Source: Saccopteryx bilineata
Lineage: Eukaryota; Chordata; Mammalia; Chiroptera; Emballonuridae
Reading direction: 5' to 3'
DNA length: 64,000 bases
Assembly (NCBI RefSeq): GCF_036850765.1
Contig: NC_089496.1
Coordinates: 99,782,267-99,846,266 of the forward strand
Shown here: in pieces, positions 24,249 through 35,580 of the stretch
Layout: each line of letters begins with the position of its first letter
How positions within the stretch are numbered: position 1 is the stretch's first letter
Position numbers and translations under genes: made by a program
The notes under the pieces: generated by a model
Database searches by the model: none
Told to the model about the DNA's origin: nothing
Seen by the model: only the letters and a program-made list of their open reading frames with translations

Positions 24249-24592
24249 TCCTCCTCCTCCTCCTCCTCCTCCTCCTCCTCCTCCTCCTCTTCCTCCTGCT
24301 CCTCTTCCTCCTCCTCCTCCTCCTCTTCCTCCTCCTCCTCCTCCTCTTCCTCCTCCTCCTCCTCCTCCTCTTCCTCGTCCTCCTCGTCCTCCTCCTCCTC
24401 CTCCTCCTCTTCCTCCTCCTCCTCCTCCTCCCCCTCCTCCCTCTCCTCCTCCTCCTCCTCTTCCTCCTCCTCCTCCTCCTCCTCCTCCTCCTCCCCCTCC
24501 TCCCTCTCCTCCCCCTCCTCCTCCTCTTCCTCCTCCTCCTCCTCCTCCTCCTCCTCCTCCTCCTCCTCCTCCTCCTCCTCCTCCTCCTCCTC
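24249..24592. repeat. 344-bp polypyrimidine (TCC)n-rich tract
   Basis: Almost wholly C and T on the plus strand, built of TCC triplets with TTCC and CCCC interruptions and only three G residues (one near 24298 and two near 24376-24385). Six-frame translation gives poly-Ser, poly-Leu and poly-Glu frames, which are artefacts. Mirror symmetry and strand asymmetry of this length favour triplex (H-DNA) structures in vitro. A larger internal period, blocks of TCC ended by TCTTCC, suggests growth in steps. Confidence 0.97.
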
Positions 24593-24614
24593 GGTCTGCA
24601 ACAGAGTCTGGGGG

Positions 24615-24785
24615 CTGGAACTTGTGCTATGGAGACCGACTGGCCTGGCTTTAAATTCTGGTTCCTTCATTTACTAGTATTTGACTTTGAGCCTCAATTT
24701 CACTGTCTGAAAAATGAGTCTAGTTAATATCTACATCTGAGACATTTTTAGCTCTATACTCAAAACACATTAGGTTCTCAGTAAA
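24615..24785 (+). mobile_element. MIR SINE
   Basis: 'gcctggctttaaattctggttcc', 'tttgactttgagcctcaatttcactgtctgaaaaatgag' and 'aacacattaggttctcagtaaa' follow MIR order. It lies directly next to the polypyrimidine tract. Confidence 0.75.
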
Positions 24786-26886
24786 GGAAGGCTGTCGAGC
24801 CTCAGTTACCTCCTGTGACGTTGCGTCCATGTCTACTTTCCTTTTAAGTGACTGTGACCCCTGGGTTCTCTTTTGTTTCTATTCTGGATCTTTGGTTGAG
24901 AATTTTGCTCAACCGGCTGGGTATTGACCCCCCACGCCAGTGGTTCTGTATATAACCTGTGTACACAAAATGTCTGTGAATTTCCGATCATTACTAGGTG
25001 GCCAATAATATCCCCATTTTGAAACTCATGCCAACTTTCATCCAAAGCCGTCAAATGACTTAGAAATCAATTGTTAACCTTTCTCTCTTGCAAACACCCA
25101 CACTTCCAATAAAACTTTTATTTGACCTCAAAAACCAAAATGTCTGTTTCAACTTAACTCTCCCGTGCCCTGCCCGCTACCTAACCCTGTACTCCCCATC
25201 ATAAGTCTCTATATGTAGATAATTTCAGAGGATTTAAACTTAACAGGGGGAAAAAAAAGGCAAAAATATAAGAGTTCAGAGTCTCCTGGCCAAAAAATGT
25301 TTCCAGAAGGTTTGAAGGCATATCAGTCTCATCTTCTGAATCATGGCTCACCCTCCAAAGTATTTAACTGCAATCAATTTCTGAGTTTTGAAATGTCACC
25401 TGGTTTTCCTTCCTTCCTAAAAAGAAACAAGAAACGAAAAGCAAGTTCACACACATGCATTCTGGGAGAGCTGGCACTTCTCACTGTGAGCCACTTATCG
25501 TGGTCCAAGGGCTTTACTCAGAGGCATAAGTAATTGGAACTTATTTCAGTGGAAGTTATTTCCCTTCATCTCATTACAGAAACAAAGGAAGATTATAGGC
25601 CAGGGGATCCATGAGGTTTCAAGAGAGGCTATTGATGAATGGAGTTGGAAGGAGTTGACACATGGTCAGAGATGGTTAACATCCAGAAATTCTTACAAAG
25701 AAACAGCAATTCTTTTCCATTAATTCCTCCTTGCCTCTTGGATCTTGAATGGCTGCGAGTTAAGTACAAAGCCACCCTGGCATGGAAGGGCCCCAATGAC
25801 CTTGCCCTGGAGAAGGGTTCTTTAATAACTTAGAAGATTAAAAATAACAACGATAATAAAAAACAAACAAACCAACAAAACAAAAACCCAGCAAAATGCG
25901 GATAGGCAAACAGTCCTTCTGAAGCTGCTATGTGGTCAATCTGCCATCTGTACTTGTTATGACAAATGCATCCTGCCTAGTGTATCGCCCAGTCAGTAAG
26001 AAAATGGATCAGGTTGGACCTGAAAACTTTGGGTCATGATTGCCTCTTACAAATTAGTTAAGTGAAGGAAAGAGTTGGAAGAGGGTACCATTCAGGAGAC
26101 ACTTGAAGGATTTCTTAGTAGATGACCTACCGATTTTTCTTCCGTCTTCTTTTGTTTCTCCTACGGTTCTGAGAGCTCCTCCCTGTCTACCAGAAAGAAA
26201 GCCTGCGGAAGATGAAGAGCCCCAACGTTTGTGGCGACTGTTGGAGATGCAAAAACTAGACGGGGCTCAGGAGTCCTTCCACTGTCAGTTTGCATCCCTT
26301 CCTGGCCCCAGCCCGCGAGACATTCATTCCTTTAACTCTGGAAATGGGGCAGGAGGGTGGATATGGTGCTGACCACCATCGCAGCTGGTGGTCAGACTTC
26401 ATGCTCAAGATGGTCCAATTAAAGAAATAAAAAAATATATAAGTCCTGTAGGAAAAAATGCAAATAAGTTGGCTTGGGGTTAAGGTTTTGAGTGGTTTGG
26501 TGGTTCAAGTTATGCTCTTGTTTATGGGGGAAATGGATTTTTTAGAAAAAATCTATATACAATTGGGTGGATTAGGCAACCATCTTTTATGTAATTGACT
26601 AAAAACATAATCCATCATAATGGTGTCAGGCAGACCAAGGCCAAGGCCACTGCACATTAGGGGGCTCATGCCTTTTCATTCTTCCTGCTTCTGCTTTTGG
26701 AAAAGCAAGAGTTTAGGGGAGTTCATTCTCTCTCTCTCACTCACTATTCCTCTCTCCATCTCTCCCTCTTTCCCTCTCTTGCTCCCTCTTTTCCTTTCTC
26801 CCTTTCTCCCTCTCTCTCCCTGTCTTGTTTCAGAGATGATGTCTAAGAGTGCTTTCCTGAAAACTGGAATTCTTGGTTTTGGTAGA
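24786..26886. other. No gene recognised; CT-rich patch near 26.74 kb
   Basis: Several blocks are AT-rich. 26729-26825 is a CT-rich low-complexity patch with CTCTCTC and CCCTC steps. A-rich CAAA steps lie at 25850-25890. No repeat family is named. Confidence 0.35.
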
Positions 26887-27184
26887 AAAGAAACACTGCA
26901 TCTGGCCTGACCAGGCAGTGGCACAGTGAATAGGGCATCGGACTGGGACACAGAGGACCCAGGCTTGAAATCCTGAGGTTGCTGGTTTGAACAAGGCTCA
27001 CCAGTTTGAGCCCAAGGTTGCAGGCTTGAGCAAGGGGTTACTTAGTCTGCTGAAGGCCCACGGTCAAGGCACATATGAGAAAGCAATCAGTGAACAACGA
27101 AGGTGTTGCATCAAAAAATTGATGCTTCTCATCTCTCTCCCTTCTGGTCTGTTCTATCCCTATCTGTCCTTCTCTCTGTCTCTG

Positions 27185-27227
<43 letters not shown>

Positions 27228-27239
27228 TAAAGAAACACT
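26887..27239 (+). mobile_element. tRNA-derived SINE of the second family with a CA-repeat tail
   Basis: The element is about 26905-27228. The flanks AAAGAAACACT at 26887-26897 and 27229-27239 form the target duplication, and weaker matching runs on for a few bases. The head is 'gcctgaccaggcagtggcacagtg'. A deletion shortens the part before the CT-rich end. A (CA)n run at 27187-27225 separates the body from a very short A-rich end. Confidence 0.9.
27187..27225. repeat. (CA)n microsatellite in a SINE tail
   Basis: Uninterrupted CA dinucleotides of about 19 units. It is a likely length polymorphism and is Z-DNA prone. Confidence 0.96.
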
Positions 27240-27587
27240 TCCTCTGAAATAGCATTACCACTTTTGTCCCCACCAGAGGCCTTGTGCTCCCTGGTTTTGT
27301 GGCCTGACATTGTCCAACCTGAATCATGAGGGCAGAGGGGGGCGGGGGAGCGCCTCCCAAGGCTTGTGCTAATTGGGGTGTACAAGGTGTCAAGGCCAGA
27401 GCCGTTTCACGAGTGCCTCCATTGCGAGAGAAGGGATGACTCCCCTTCATCCCTCAGACAAGGGGTCCTGAGGATAAAACCGAGTCCGCTGGTTTCCGCC
27501 TCGTGAAGTCCCACCAGGAGGCAGGCATCCTTCTCATGTTGTCCCAGGAGGTGGGGGGTGGTGGGCGCAGGGGCTCAGCCGGGCTGG

Positions 27588-27590
<3 letters not shown>

Positions 27591-27622
<32 letters not shown>
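27591..27622. repeat. (TG)n microsatellite
   Basis: Sixteen TG units without interruption in GC-rich surroundings. It is not linked to a SINE. Confidence 0.96.
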
Positions 27623-27625
<3 letters not shown>

Positions 27626-28739
27626 ATCGCTTGCACCCTGGCAGATTCCAAAGCTATTTATAGTGGATGCTACAGTGGACCCCCCAGATCCCTCTCTAGA
27701 ATTGGGGTGCCTGTTCACTCAGCTGCAGGAAGTGTTGACTGCTGGAGACTCACAGCCAAAAATTGTCCTCAGCCAAAGGGAGATGCCTTGTTCAAGCGCA
27801 TGCCTCATCCCTGGTGCGTCCGAGCAATGACTGGCACGTATGGGGGGCAGAGCCTCAGCCCACTGCCTGACTCAGGACCACCCTGGGCCCGTCCCAGCCC
27901 CGCGGCCCCCTGTGGGATCGGTGGGCTCTGTCGTGACCGCATCTCAGTTCAGCTTCCCCCTCTGCCTGCCCCTGCTCCACTGGCTCCCCTCGCTCCTCTC
28001 ACCGCCCTCCCAGGCATGATGCATGGACCATCCCCAGCTGACCTCCTACTGTCTCCAGGCTCAGTCTGCTGCCCAGAGAAAGTGCTCACTGACCAAATGT
28101 CCTTTCTTTGTTTCGGGTGGGAAGTGAGAACCAGCCACTGCATTGCAGACCTGCTGTTGCATGATCACAAAGGTGCCTTGCTTCCAGAGTCACTGGACGT
28201 TTCTGGAAACGGGGCTGGTCTCCTCAGGACCCCTGAGAGTGCCGACTGGTAGGGCAATTTTAGAGGCTTTGTGATGCTGGGACGTTTCCTCCCTTGTGAG
28301 CTGTCATTCGGTCTCAAATTCTACCTTCTGCTACTCATTTCTTTTCACCTGGGGTCTTTTTGGTTTTCCAGAGGCCCCTGTTGTCAGTCTCCTAGAGACT
28401 CAGCATGGTCCTGTGGGGCGAGCCCCTGAGTGTTCGAGGCCCCGGGCTCCCACTTACCAGCTGTGTTGATCTTGGACTGGAGAAAGCAGCTGTCCGGGCC
28501 TCAGGAGGCGGAGCTTCAGGGGTGTGATCTGCCCACCCTGCAGAGCAGCTGGGAGGTCAAAGAGGCGCTGTGCCCAGGAGCGAGCGGGAGCCGGCAGGGG
28601 GAGCAGCCTAGTCTGGCCAGGATGATCACATCTCAACACACCCATTAGCAGCTTAGCCAGCCATTCACAACCAGGAGCAGCCAGGCCTTGGCACAGAGGA
28701 GCTGGGAAGAGAACTTAGGAAGGGTCCTGGGCAGAACCT
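27623..28739. other. GC-richer stretch, no gene recognised
   Basis: A 249-codon frame crosses the TG run and this interval. It has no domain or consistent composition and I do not accept it as a protein. No repeat family is named. Confidence 0.4.
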
Positions 28740-28860
28740 CTGATTTGGGGACCAGAAAGAATCCAAATCTCATCTCTACCCTCCATTTGGGCAAATTACT
28801 TAGTCTCTGCTTCCATGTTTGTATCCATATATCAGTATAATTGTACCACAAGTTTGTGAA
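28740..28860 (+). mobile_element. MIR SINE fragment
   Basis: 'gggcaaattacttagtctctgcttcc' lies in a MIR-like frame of blocks, with the later part degraded. Confidence 0.55.
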
Positions 28861-29040
28861 GGAATTTAGACCAAGTGTCTAGAAAGTAGTTTATAAATTC
28901 ATTAGAGGCTAGCTTTTATTAGTGGCAGAGGGGAGTGGCCTCCGGCTTTAATATGTGCCAGCTGAGCGACTTCAGGTGAAATATTTAATAACTCTTTCTG
29001 GGCCTCAGTTTACTGATCTTTAAAGTGCAGCGATGACAAC

Positions 29041-29642
29041 TACAGTGTGTCCATAAAGTCATGGTGCACTTTTGACCATGGTCACAGGAAAGCAACAAAA
29101 GACAATAGAAATGTGAAATCTGCACTAAATAAAAGGAAAACTCTCCCAGTTTCATACCTATTCAGTGCAGTTCGATGTGGGCTCACGCACAGATTTTTTA
29201 GGCTCCTTAGGTAGCTATCCCGTAGAGCCTCTACAGACTCGTCACTGACTGATGGCCTACCAGAACGGGGTTTCTCCACCAAACTGCCGGTTTCCTTCAA
29301 CTGCTTATCCCACCGAGTAATGTTATTCCTATGTGGTGGCACTTCGTTATAAATGCGCTGATATTCACGTTGCACTTTGGTCACAGATTCGAATTTAGCG
29401 AGCCACAGAACACACTGAACTTTCCTCTGTATCGTCCACATCTCGACTGGCATGGCCGTGGGCTGCTCCGCTGTATACACGGTGTTACATCATCATCTGC
29501 ACATGCGCACATGCTGCCACATCATCCTACAGAGACTGGGAGGGTTTTCCTTTTATTTGGTGCAGATTTCACATTTCTATCATCTTTTGTTGCTTTCCTG
29601 TGACCGGTCAAAAGTACACCATGACCTTACGGACACACTGTA
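29041..29642 (-). mobile_element. Internally deleted mariner transposon with about 110-bp inverted ends
   Basis: The element is 29043-29640, flanked by TA at 29041-29042 and 29641-29642. The tips CAGTGTGTCC and GGACACACTG are perfect inverted repeats. Complementarity continues for about 110 bases per arm (29043-29153 against 29532-29640) with a few changes and one 2-3 base indel (ATG near 29077). Between the arms lies part of a transposase gene on the minus strand. The catalytic part is lost, so the copy cannot move by itself. Such arms are much longer than the roughly 30 bp usual for mariner. Confidence 0.94.
29192..29480 (-). pseudogene. Mariner transposase N-terminal remnant
   Basis: The minus-strand frame from 29480 gives a DNA-binding domain of the mariner type: residues about 14-83 carry an MWTIQRKVQC start, a VQREYQRIYN helix, ITRWDKQLKETGS and a KPRSGRPSVS linker. 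After about residue 96 the frame runs into the inverted arm. The opposite arm encodes almost the same 23 C-terminal residues on the other strand, which confirms they are arm sequence and not protein. The DDD catalytic domain is missing. This is a relic and not a host gene. Confidence 0.88.
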
Positions 29643-29750
29643 GTTTATAGGGTGGTTTTGGAGGCTAAAGGGAATGAATGCAAAAGGCCTTGTACTGACA
29701 GGTGCTCAACCCTTGTTATTACTGCTATTTTGAAAGAGTTTATCTTTTAT

Positions 29751-30889
29751 TGAGGGTCCTAGTTGAAGAGCAGCAAAAACCTGGTCATGGCCAGTGGAGA
29801 AGTTTCATGGGCCCCACAGGGAGGGCCCCAGACGGAACAGGTCCCAGCATTCTTACCGATGGTGGGAAGTTCCCAAGTGACTTTGCCTGCCAACTTATTT
29901 GTTTCCTAGCAGGGAAATAATACATGGGGCTTGGCCACTGTAGGCCGGAGTCTCACTCACTCTTTCCTGGGAGTCACCTCGTGTACGGATTTGCAACCCG
30001 AGTGCCTGGTCCAGAACAGAGAGCTCTGCCAGGCCACAGACAAAGGCTCTTTTGGTCCCGGAGCTGGCGCTCGCCACTGCCTTGGCCAGGTGTCTACTGA
30101 TGGACTTTCAGGTGTCATGTGACTATTCCACCTTAGATCTTTAGGTAGAGACCTGGGCCATTTCTGGGCATTGTGTCCCGTCCACAAGTTTGTGAGGATG
30201 TAAGAAAAATTACATTTTCCCTACAAAATACCTGGACAGATGCAGTTGATACCAAAGAAACGCAGCTTGCCCCATATGAGGAAGCGGGTATAGTGGTGTC
30301 ACTGGGCTAGGAGCTCACTGCCCGACCTCGGTCCTCTCTGGTGACCTGTGCCCAGATATTGCTGTGTGAAGGGAACAAAGCTCCTTTGATGTAATTTAAA
30401 TAAAAAACAGGGGTCTTTTTTTAAGTGTTCAGGGGCAGCTTCTAGAACCCAGTTGCAGGAGATCTGGCCCGGCCTCCCAGCAAATAGCACGTCGCCGGCT
30501 CTTCCTGACACCCAGGGAAGCTGGTGTCCAAGCTCCTCAGACACTTGCGTGGCTCCGCTGCCTGCAGGCGACTGTCCCTGGCAGGCCCGCTCTCTGCTCT
30601 CCTTGCTCTGCCTGCGCTTGGCTCTGGCTGACCTTGACCCTGGTGCCAGACTTGACTAGCTTGGCTCCCTGCAGCTCCCTGACGCCGGCCACACCGGGGA
30701 TCACTTTGTTTAAATATGACAGAGAGAGGATCTCACTGGCTTTACTAGGGTTAGCTCCTGGTCCAGTCAGCTGTGATCGGTCAGGGGAAATGGTCCCCTG
30801 ATGCCGTCGGCTGTTCCTCCTGGAGATGTAGGCAGAGCAGGCTCTCCAGGGAGGGGACGTTGCTGGCAATAAAAAAAAAAAAAATCATG
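29751..30889. other. No gene recognised
   Basis: Mixed and rather GC-rich. An A run lies at 30870-30884. The predicted frames lack domains. Confidence 0.35.
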
Positions 30890-30965
30890 GCTATTTAGAA
30901 AAATTGGTTTGGCTTTCTGGGTCTTTCTTTTCCTCAGCTGTAAAATAATAATTGTCATTAGGTTA
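30890..30965 (+). mobile_element. Possible MIR fragment
   Basis: 'tcttttcctcagctgtaaaataataattgtcatta' resembles the MIR core, with little else preserved. Confidence 0.4.
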
Positions 30966-32219
30966 TCAGCCATTAAGTGTCAAATTAAGTCATTTTACCT
31001 ATGGGACCCAGTTGACCTCCCCTCCCACTGCCCACAGCTGACTTTTTCAGTCGCTTGTGACCACATAACAATACCCTAAATCCCATCTCATAGGATAAAG
31101 GAAGTCCCTTCTTCACAGAAGTTCCTTTCTCTAACCCTGAGGAATATGTGTAGGTCCCCAAGTGGTGGCTTGTCCTCCCTACTGGCCACCTTGCTCTACA
31201 TCATTGCCCTTTCCAGCTCAGAGGGGCATCTCGTGGGTCCTGTCTCCCGGGCAGCTGACGCTCTGCACCGTCCTCCCTGATGCGGACATGCGCGGGTCCC
31301 TCAGCCCTCCAAGCACAGCTGGAACAGGGCGAAATGCCATGCCGCCCCCTCCCCATCCAGCTCTATTGAGTCATGATTGATAAAAAGTATATATATTTAG
31401 GGTGTGCAGTGTGAATTTTAAAATGGAAAATGGAGTGACTTTACTAAATGTTTAGGGGGACAATAGAATTTAGCAAAGAGACTAAGGTTAGCGTTCATGT
31501 GATTAGAGGACCCTGAAGGGACCTCTCAGCATATTTCTGCTGAGGGGTCCAGGCCACTCCCAGATCGAGGAAGAGTTTCGTCCCGTCCAGTCCACAGTCC
31601 ACCGCATTCTGTTCAGCAGGATTCAGCCCAGTTCCCAGGAGGCAGGGCAGCGGAGCGGGGGGCGGGGCTCCTGCCCTCTGGAGGAAATGTGCCCGCCCAC
31701 CTGTCAGATCACTTTCAGACCAACCTGTACCCTCTGGCTTCACCAAGTCTGGCTTCTTCAGCTTCGGTTAGCCCCACAGGGACAATTGAACGGCCTGGCC
31801 CCGGGCTGGGGGCACCAATCCTGTGCCTTCCTTCTCTCGGGCGGAGGTATTTGCACTCGATGACTTGTGAGCTCATTTTTGGTCCAAAAACCACGCTAAT
31901 CTCCCAATAATATACAGTGATTTTTTTTTAAGGCATCGGACCCTGAAGTTCCAAGATTTACAGAAAAGGAATTTCTGACTTTGAGATTCATCTGGAGAGT
32001 GTCCAGGTGACATTTGTAAACGGGACGCACTAGGATGGGAACTGGCCTTCCCAGTAGGACCAAAATGGCTCAGTGACGTGGCCCCGCCTTAGACAAAGGG
32101 AGTGCCTGTTCCAGAAACAAATTCATTTTTTCCCCCTCATAAACTACAGAGACTGTCTGCAATTCCCAAAATGGCTGCGTTCCAGCCTCAAATATGTAAA
32201 GCCCCAGTCTCTTCCAGAT
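30966..32219. other. No feature recognised
   Basis: Mixed composition without coding or repeat signature that I can support. Confidence 0.35.
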
Positions 32220-32420
32220 GCCTTGTTCTAATAAATTATCTCTTTTGATCCTCCCAGCAACTTTATGAGGTAAGGTATGGCTCCCTTCGTTTTGTAAATG
32301 GGAAACTGAGGCTCAGACTGTGATCATTAGCCAAAGGCGAGTCAATTACAGGGTTGGACTCCAACCCAACACCACCCTTTTTCCACGATGCTTTCTGGTG
32401 CCAACAGTCTCCGATTCTGA
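32220..32420 (-). mobile_element. MIR SINE, minus orientation
   Basis: Antisense MIR blocks in order: 'aactttatgaggtaaggtat', 'ttttgtaaatgggaaactgaggctca', then a degraded 'caattacagggttggactccaaccc'. Confidence 0.82.
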
Positions 32421-33931
32421 GGTCCTTACCCTCCTGGGAGGCTCTGACCTTGGCGTGTGGGCAGGCAGCTGTGACTCACCAGAGCTGATGTCAAAGGACA
32501 GCACAGGCTACCTAGTTCACAGGGCCGGGTGCAGAATGGAAACATGGACCCTGTTCAAAAGTCATTAAAAATGCAAGCCACGATGGCAGAGCACTGAAGC
32601 AGGCACAGGTCCTTGTGAGCACTGGGCCCTTTGCGGGTCACAGGCTGTGGGGCTGGCAGCCCGGACAGGTCACCTTGCTCTCGGGAGGAGCGTGGCCGCA
32701 GGGTGAGCACCGGGTGCTGGAGACACGGGGCTGCTTGCCAGCAAGCCTGGGCCTGCTCCCTGTAACGTGCGTGATTGTCACAGGCAGCAAGAGACCAAGG
32801 GGCTGGGTGTAGCAGGCCGTTTCTGCAGGTTAGCTGCTTTCATTCCTCCCCTGTTGTTGTTGTTTTGAATAATCTGAATGGCTTTTGAAGAAATTGCTCC
32901 AACCATCATGAGCCTTAATAAGACATGATGAAACTGGAGGCAAAGGGGAACGGGGGATAAAAGTGGAGCTTTCTCTGGGTGCTGTGGGCACCGGGAGCCT
33001 GGCGCTGTGTGCGTGCTCATCAGAGAGAGGTGGGTGGTGGGATGTCGAGGGGGGCGACAGAGGGATGTCGAGGGGGGCGGCCAGAGAGCTGTGAGTGACG
33101 GTGCTCAGGTCTAAACAGGAGAATGGCAATTGGAAACATAAAAGCCAAAGAGGAAAGTGAGAAGGAAAGAGAGAAAAATAAAGCCCTGACTCATCAAGAG
33201 CCAAGCACAGAGAGGAAGAGGCTGGTCAGGAAGCTCAATGGTCCGCCCGCCCTGCTGGGTCTCCCAGGAGGCAGGCTTGGCTAGTGAGGGTCTAATTCCA
33301 GCAGAAGCCTCCCAAATTTTCAGGTGTTTGACCTATACCTTTGAAATCCTGCTCCCAGCTTTGTGCTTCTTTCCAGGGTCACTGAGCATCCTGTGTGCAG
33401 CCCAGGGCTAGCTTTGGGGACTCAAAGTCAAGTGTGGTCCCTGTGCTCCGAGAATTCTGAGTCTGCAGAGGGAGCCGTAAGAGTGAACATGCAGGTGTCA
33501 GAGGAGGGGAGGTGGACGAGGAAAAGAGACTCACCTCGGGAAGGCCTCTCCATGAGAAAGCCACATTTATACAGTACTCTGAAGGGCGGGTTAAATTTAT
33601 CCAGGTGTTGGAGAGAGTGGGTGTGAGGCAGGGATCCTAAAGCACATACAAAGACCTGCAAGTAAGAAAAGGGATGTTGCATTTGAATGATGGACATTGA
33701 CTACTAGGAGAGACTTTCCTATCAACAAATATTAACAGAGCGGCTACTACCGGCTTCACTGTAAGCCATCTCATACATTTTGTTGTACACTCTCCTTCCA
33801 ATTGTTCACTCTCCTCCCTTGCCTGCTTCTCTGGTCTCCCAGGTATTTTTATTTCATATGTCAATTGTTCCCTCCCTTGGATTTATTCCATGTATTAGCA
33901 GACTACAAATTCAGCTGCTGTTTCACAGATC
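32421..33931. other. No gene recognised; short tandem repeat with CpG
   Basis: A unit of about 24 bp (GGATGTCGAGGGGGGCG plus spacer) occurs twice in tandem at 33040-33079. The remaining sequence is unassigned. Confidence 0.4.
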
Positions 33932-34358
33932 AAAATAACATTGACTGGCCCTGGCCAGTAGAGCGTCGGCGGTAGAGCGTCGGCCTGGTGTGCGGGGGAC
34001 CCGGGTTCGATTCCTGGCCAGGGCACATAGGAGAAGCGCCCATTTGCTTCTCCACGCCCCCGCCCTCCTTCCTCTCTGTCTCTCTCTTCCCCTCCTGCAG
34101 CCAAGGCTCCATTGGAGCAAAGATGGCCCGGGCACTGGGGATGGCTCCTTGGCCTCTGCCCAAGTGCTAGAGTGGCTCTGGTTGCGGCAGAGCAACGCCC
34201 CGAAGGGGCAGAGCATCGCCCCCTGGTGGGCAGAGCTTCACCCCTGGTGGGCGTGCCGGGTGGATCCCGGTCGGGGGCATGCGGGAGTCTGTCTGACTGT
34301 CTCTCCCCGTTTCCAGCTTCAAGAAATTAAATAAATAAATAAAAAAATAACATTGACT
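33932..34358 (+). mobile_element. tRNA-derived SINE with rearranged head, plus orientation
   Basis: The element is 33947-34343, with a perfect 15-bp duplication AAAATAACATTGACT at 33932-33946 and 34344-34358. The body is near-complete and of the variant with 'cgaaggggcagagcatcgcc'. The B box GGTTCGATTCC is intact at 34004-34014. The A-box segment is gone: GTAGAGCGTCGGC appears twice, at 33958-33970 and 33972-33984, where other copies have GGTTGGCTCAGC before a single copy. The tail is TAAA-type. Confidence 0.95.
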
Positions 34359-34565
34359 TAAGCAAGAAAGATGGGAGTTAACTTCACCTTCATGAGATTG
34401 CCCAAGAATCAGCAGGTGGTTGATGAGGTGTCTCCACAGAGATGAGAACCAACAACGGTCTCTTTTTATTCCATCAGCTCTGAGGATTGTTTTAATGGCT
34501 CTCCATGACATCAACTTTCCACGAGGCAAGGTAGAAAGAGAGACAGAGGAGCATGTACTCCTTTC

Positions 34566-35580
34566 TTTTAAGGCAGTGGTTGTCAAAGTGTGCGCCAGGG
34601 TGCACTGGTGCATCCTAGAAGATTTCCAGGTGTGCCCTATTCCAGAAAAATATGTGCCTGTTGGGGACCAAAAAACCAACAGGGTTTTTGGATTTTAGAT
34701 TTTGGGGGGACAGAGGTGTGGGGAATTGGCTGTAAGCTGACAGTCTACCCAACTCCCCCACCTCACTTGCCTGATTAGTTTGCAAAAGGCTGATAAGCTG
34801 TGGTGCTGGATTGTTTACACTACCCCCCATGTTCCCTGGAAAGACTGGAGGCAAGTTTCTTCTATCATTTGTTTGGTGTAAAGTTAAGATGATATGTATG
34901 GTGGGGGTTTTAGATTGATGATTAAACATAAGGAATTGTCTCTTGAAGCCTTTTAGATTTCTATAAAAGAAGAATATGTGGCAATATCTAAAAAAGCTTT
35001 GAACATTTTACTACAATTTTCAACATCCTATTTATGTGAATTAGGATTTTCTACCCTCAACACAAGAGTAAACAGAGAGGAATTCTTCAATGTATTGATG
35101 AGGAAATGAGAGTTTGCCTTTCAAATATATGCCCAAACATTGAAGAAATTGCTAGGACACATCAGGCTCATGTTTCTCATAAAAACAAGAAGAAAAAACT
35201 TAACACATTCACGCCAGGACCTGCTGAATATATCAATACTAAATCTTACTAAGAATGTATCTATATATATAAAAAGGTAACTTTTTTATCGTTTTTTAAA
35301 TTTTTAACCCTCTTTTTTTTTTTTACAAATTCTAAAGAACATAACTCAAAAAATGTAACATAAAAATGTTTTTTTAATGTCAGAATAAATTTAATTTTGT
35401 TATATTTATTTCATTTAATTACCATAAAAGCACGCTTGGACTTCATATTTTTTTTCTTTAATATTAGACTTAATTATTATAACATATTTCTCAGAAATTT
35501 GTATATAGTGCACCTACAATTATTTTTAGAATTTTAAATGCGCCCCAACTTCAAAAAGTTTGAGAACCACTGTTTTAAGG
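34566..35580 (+). mobile_element. hAT transposon, 999 bp, with transposase remains
   Basis: The element is 34574-35572. A perfect 8-bp duplication TTTTAAGG lies at 34566-34573 and 35573-35580. The ends CAGTGGTTGTCAAAGTG and AAAAAGTTTGAGAACCACTG are imperfect inverted repeats. The interior holds a short stretch of transposase at its 3' side and AT-rich non-coding sequence elsewhere, so most of the original gene is deleted. Confidence 0.93.
34945..35215 (+). pseudogene. hAT transposase C-terminal (dimerisation) remnant
   Basis: Plus-strand translation from about 34951 gives ISIKEEY, then KKALNILLQFSTSYLCELGF and, after a small frame change near 35080, EMRVCLSNICPNIEEI followed by a lysine-rich end. 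The motif of a tyrosine-leucine-cysteine-glutamate core and the order of blocks match the hAT C-terminal domain found in ZBED- and SCAND3-like host genes. A TAG stop stands where a Trp codon is expected at the left end. The RNase H core is absent. It is a fossil with no sign of host use. Confidence 0.85.

Larger units (their letters stand above)
28925..29750 (+). mobile_element. MIR SINE split by a mariner element
   Basis: The left part, 28925-29042, has 'ggcctcagtttactgatctttaaa'. The right part, 29643-29750, has 'tagggtggttttggaggcta' and 'acaggtgctcaacccttgttatta'. Joined, they give a normal MIR order, so the mariner entered an existing MIR. Confidence 0.75.

Noticed and set aside
23910..24727. 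Long serine-, leucine- and glutamate-rich open frames
   Set aside because: They are translations of the TCC tract in different frames and have no other support.
27503..28252. 249-codon open frame with a valine-cysteine run
   Set aside because: The run is the TG microsatellite and the rest has no recognisable domain.
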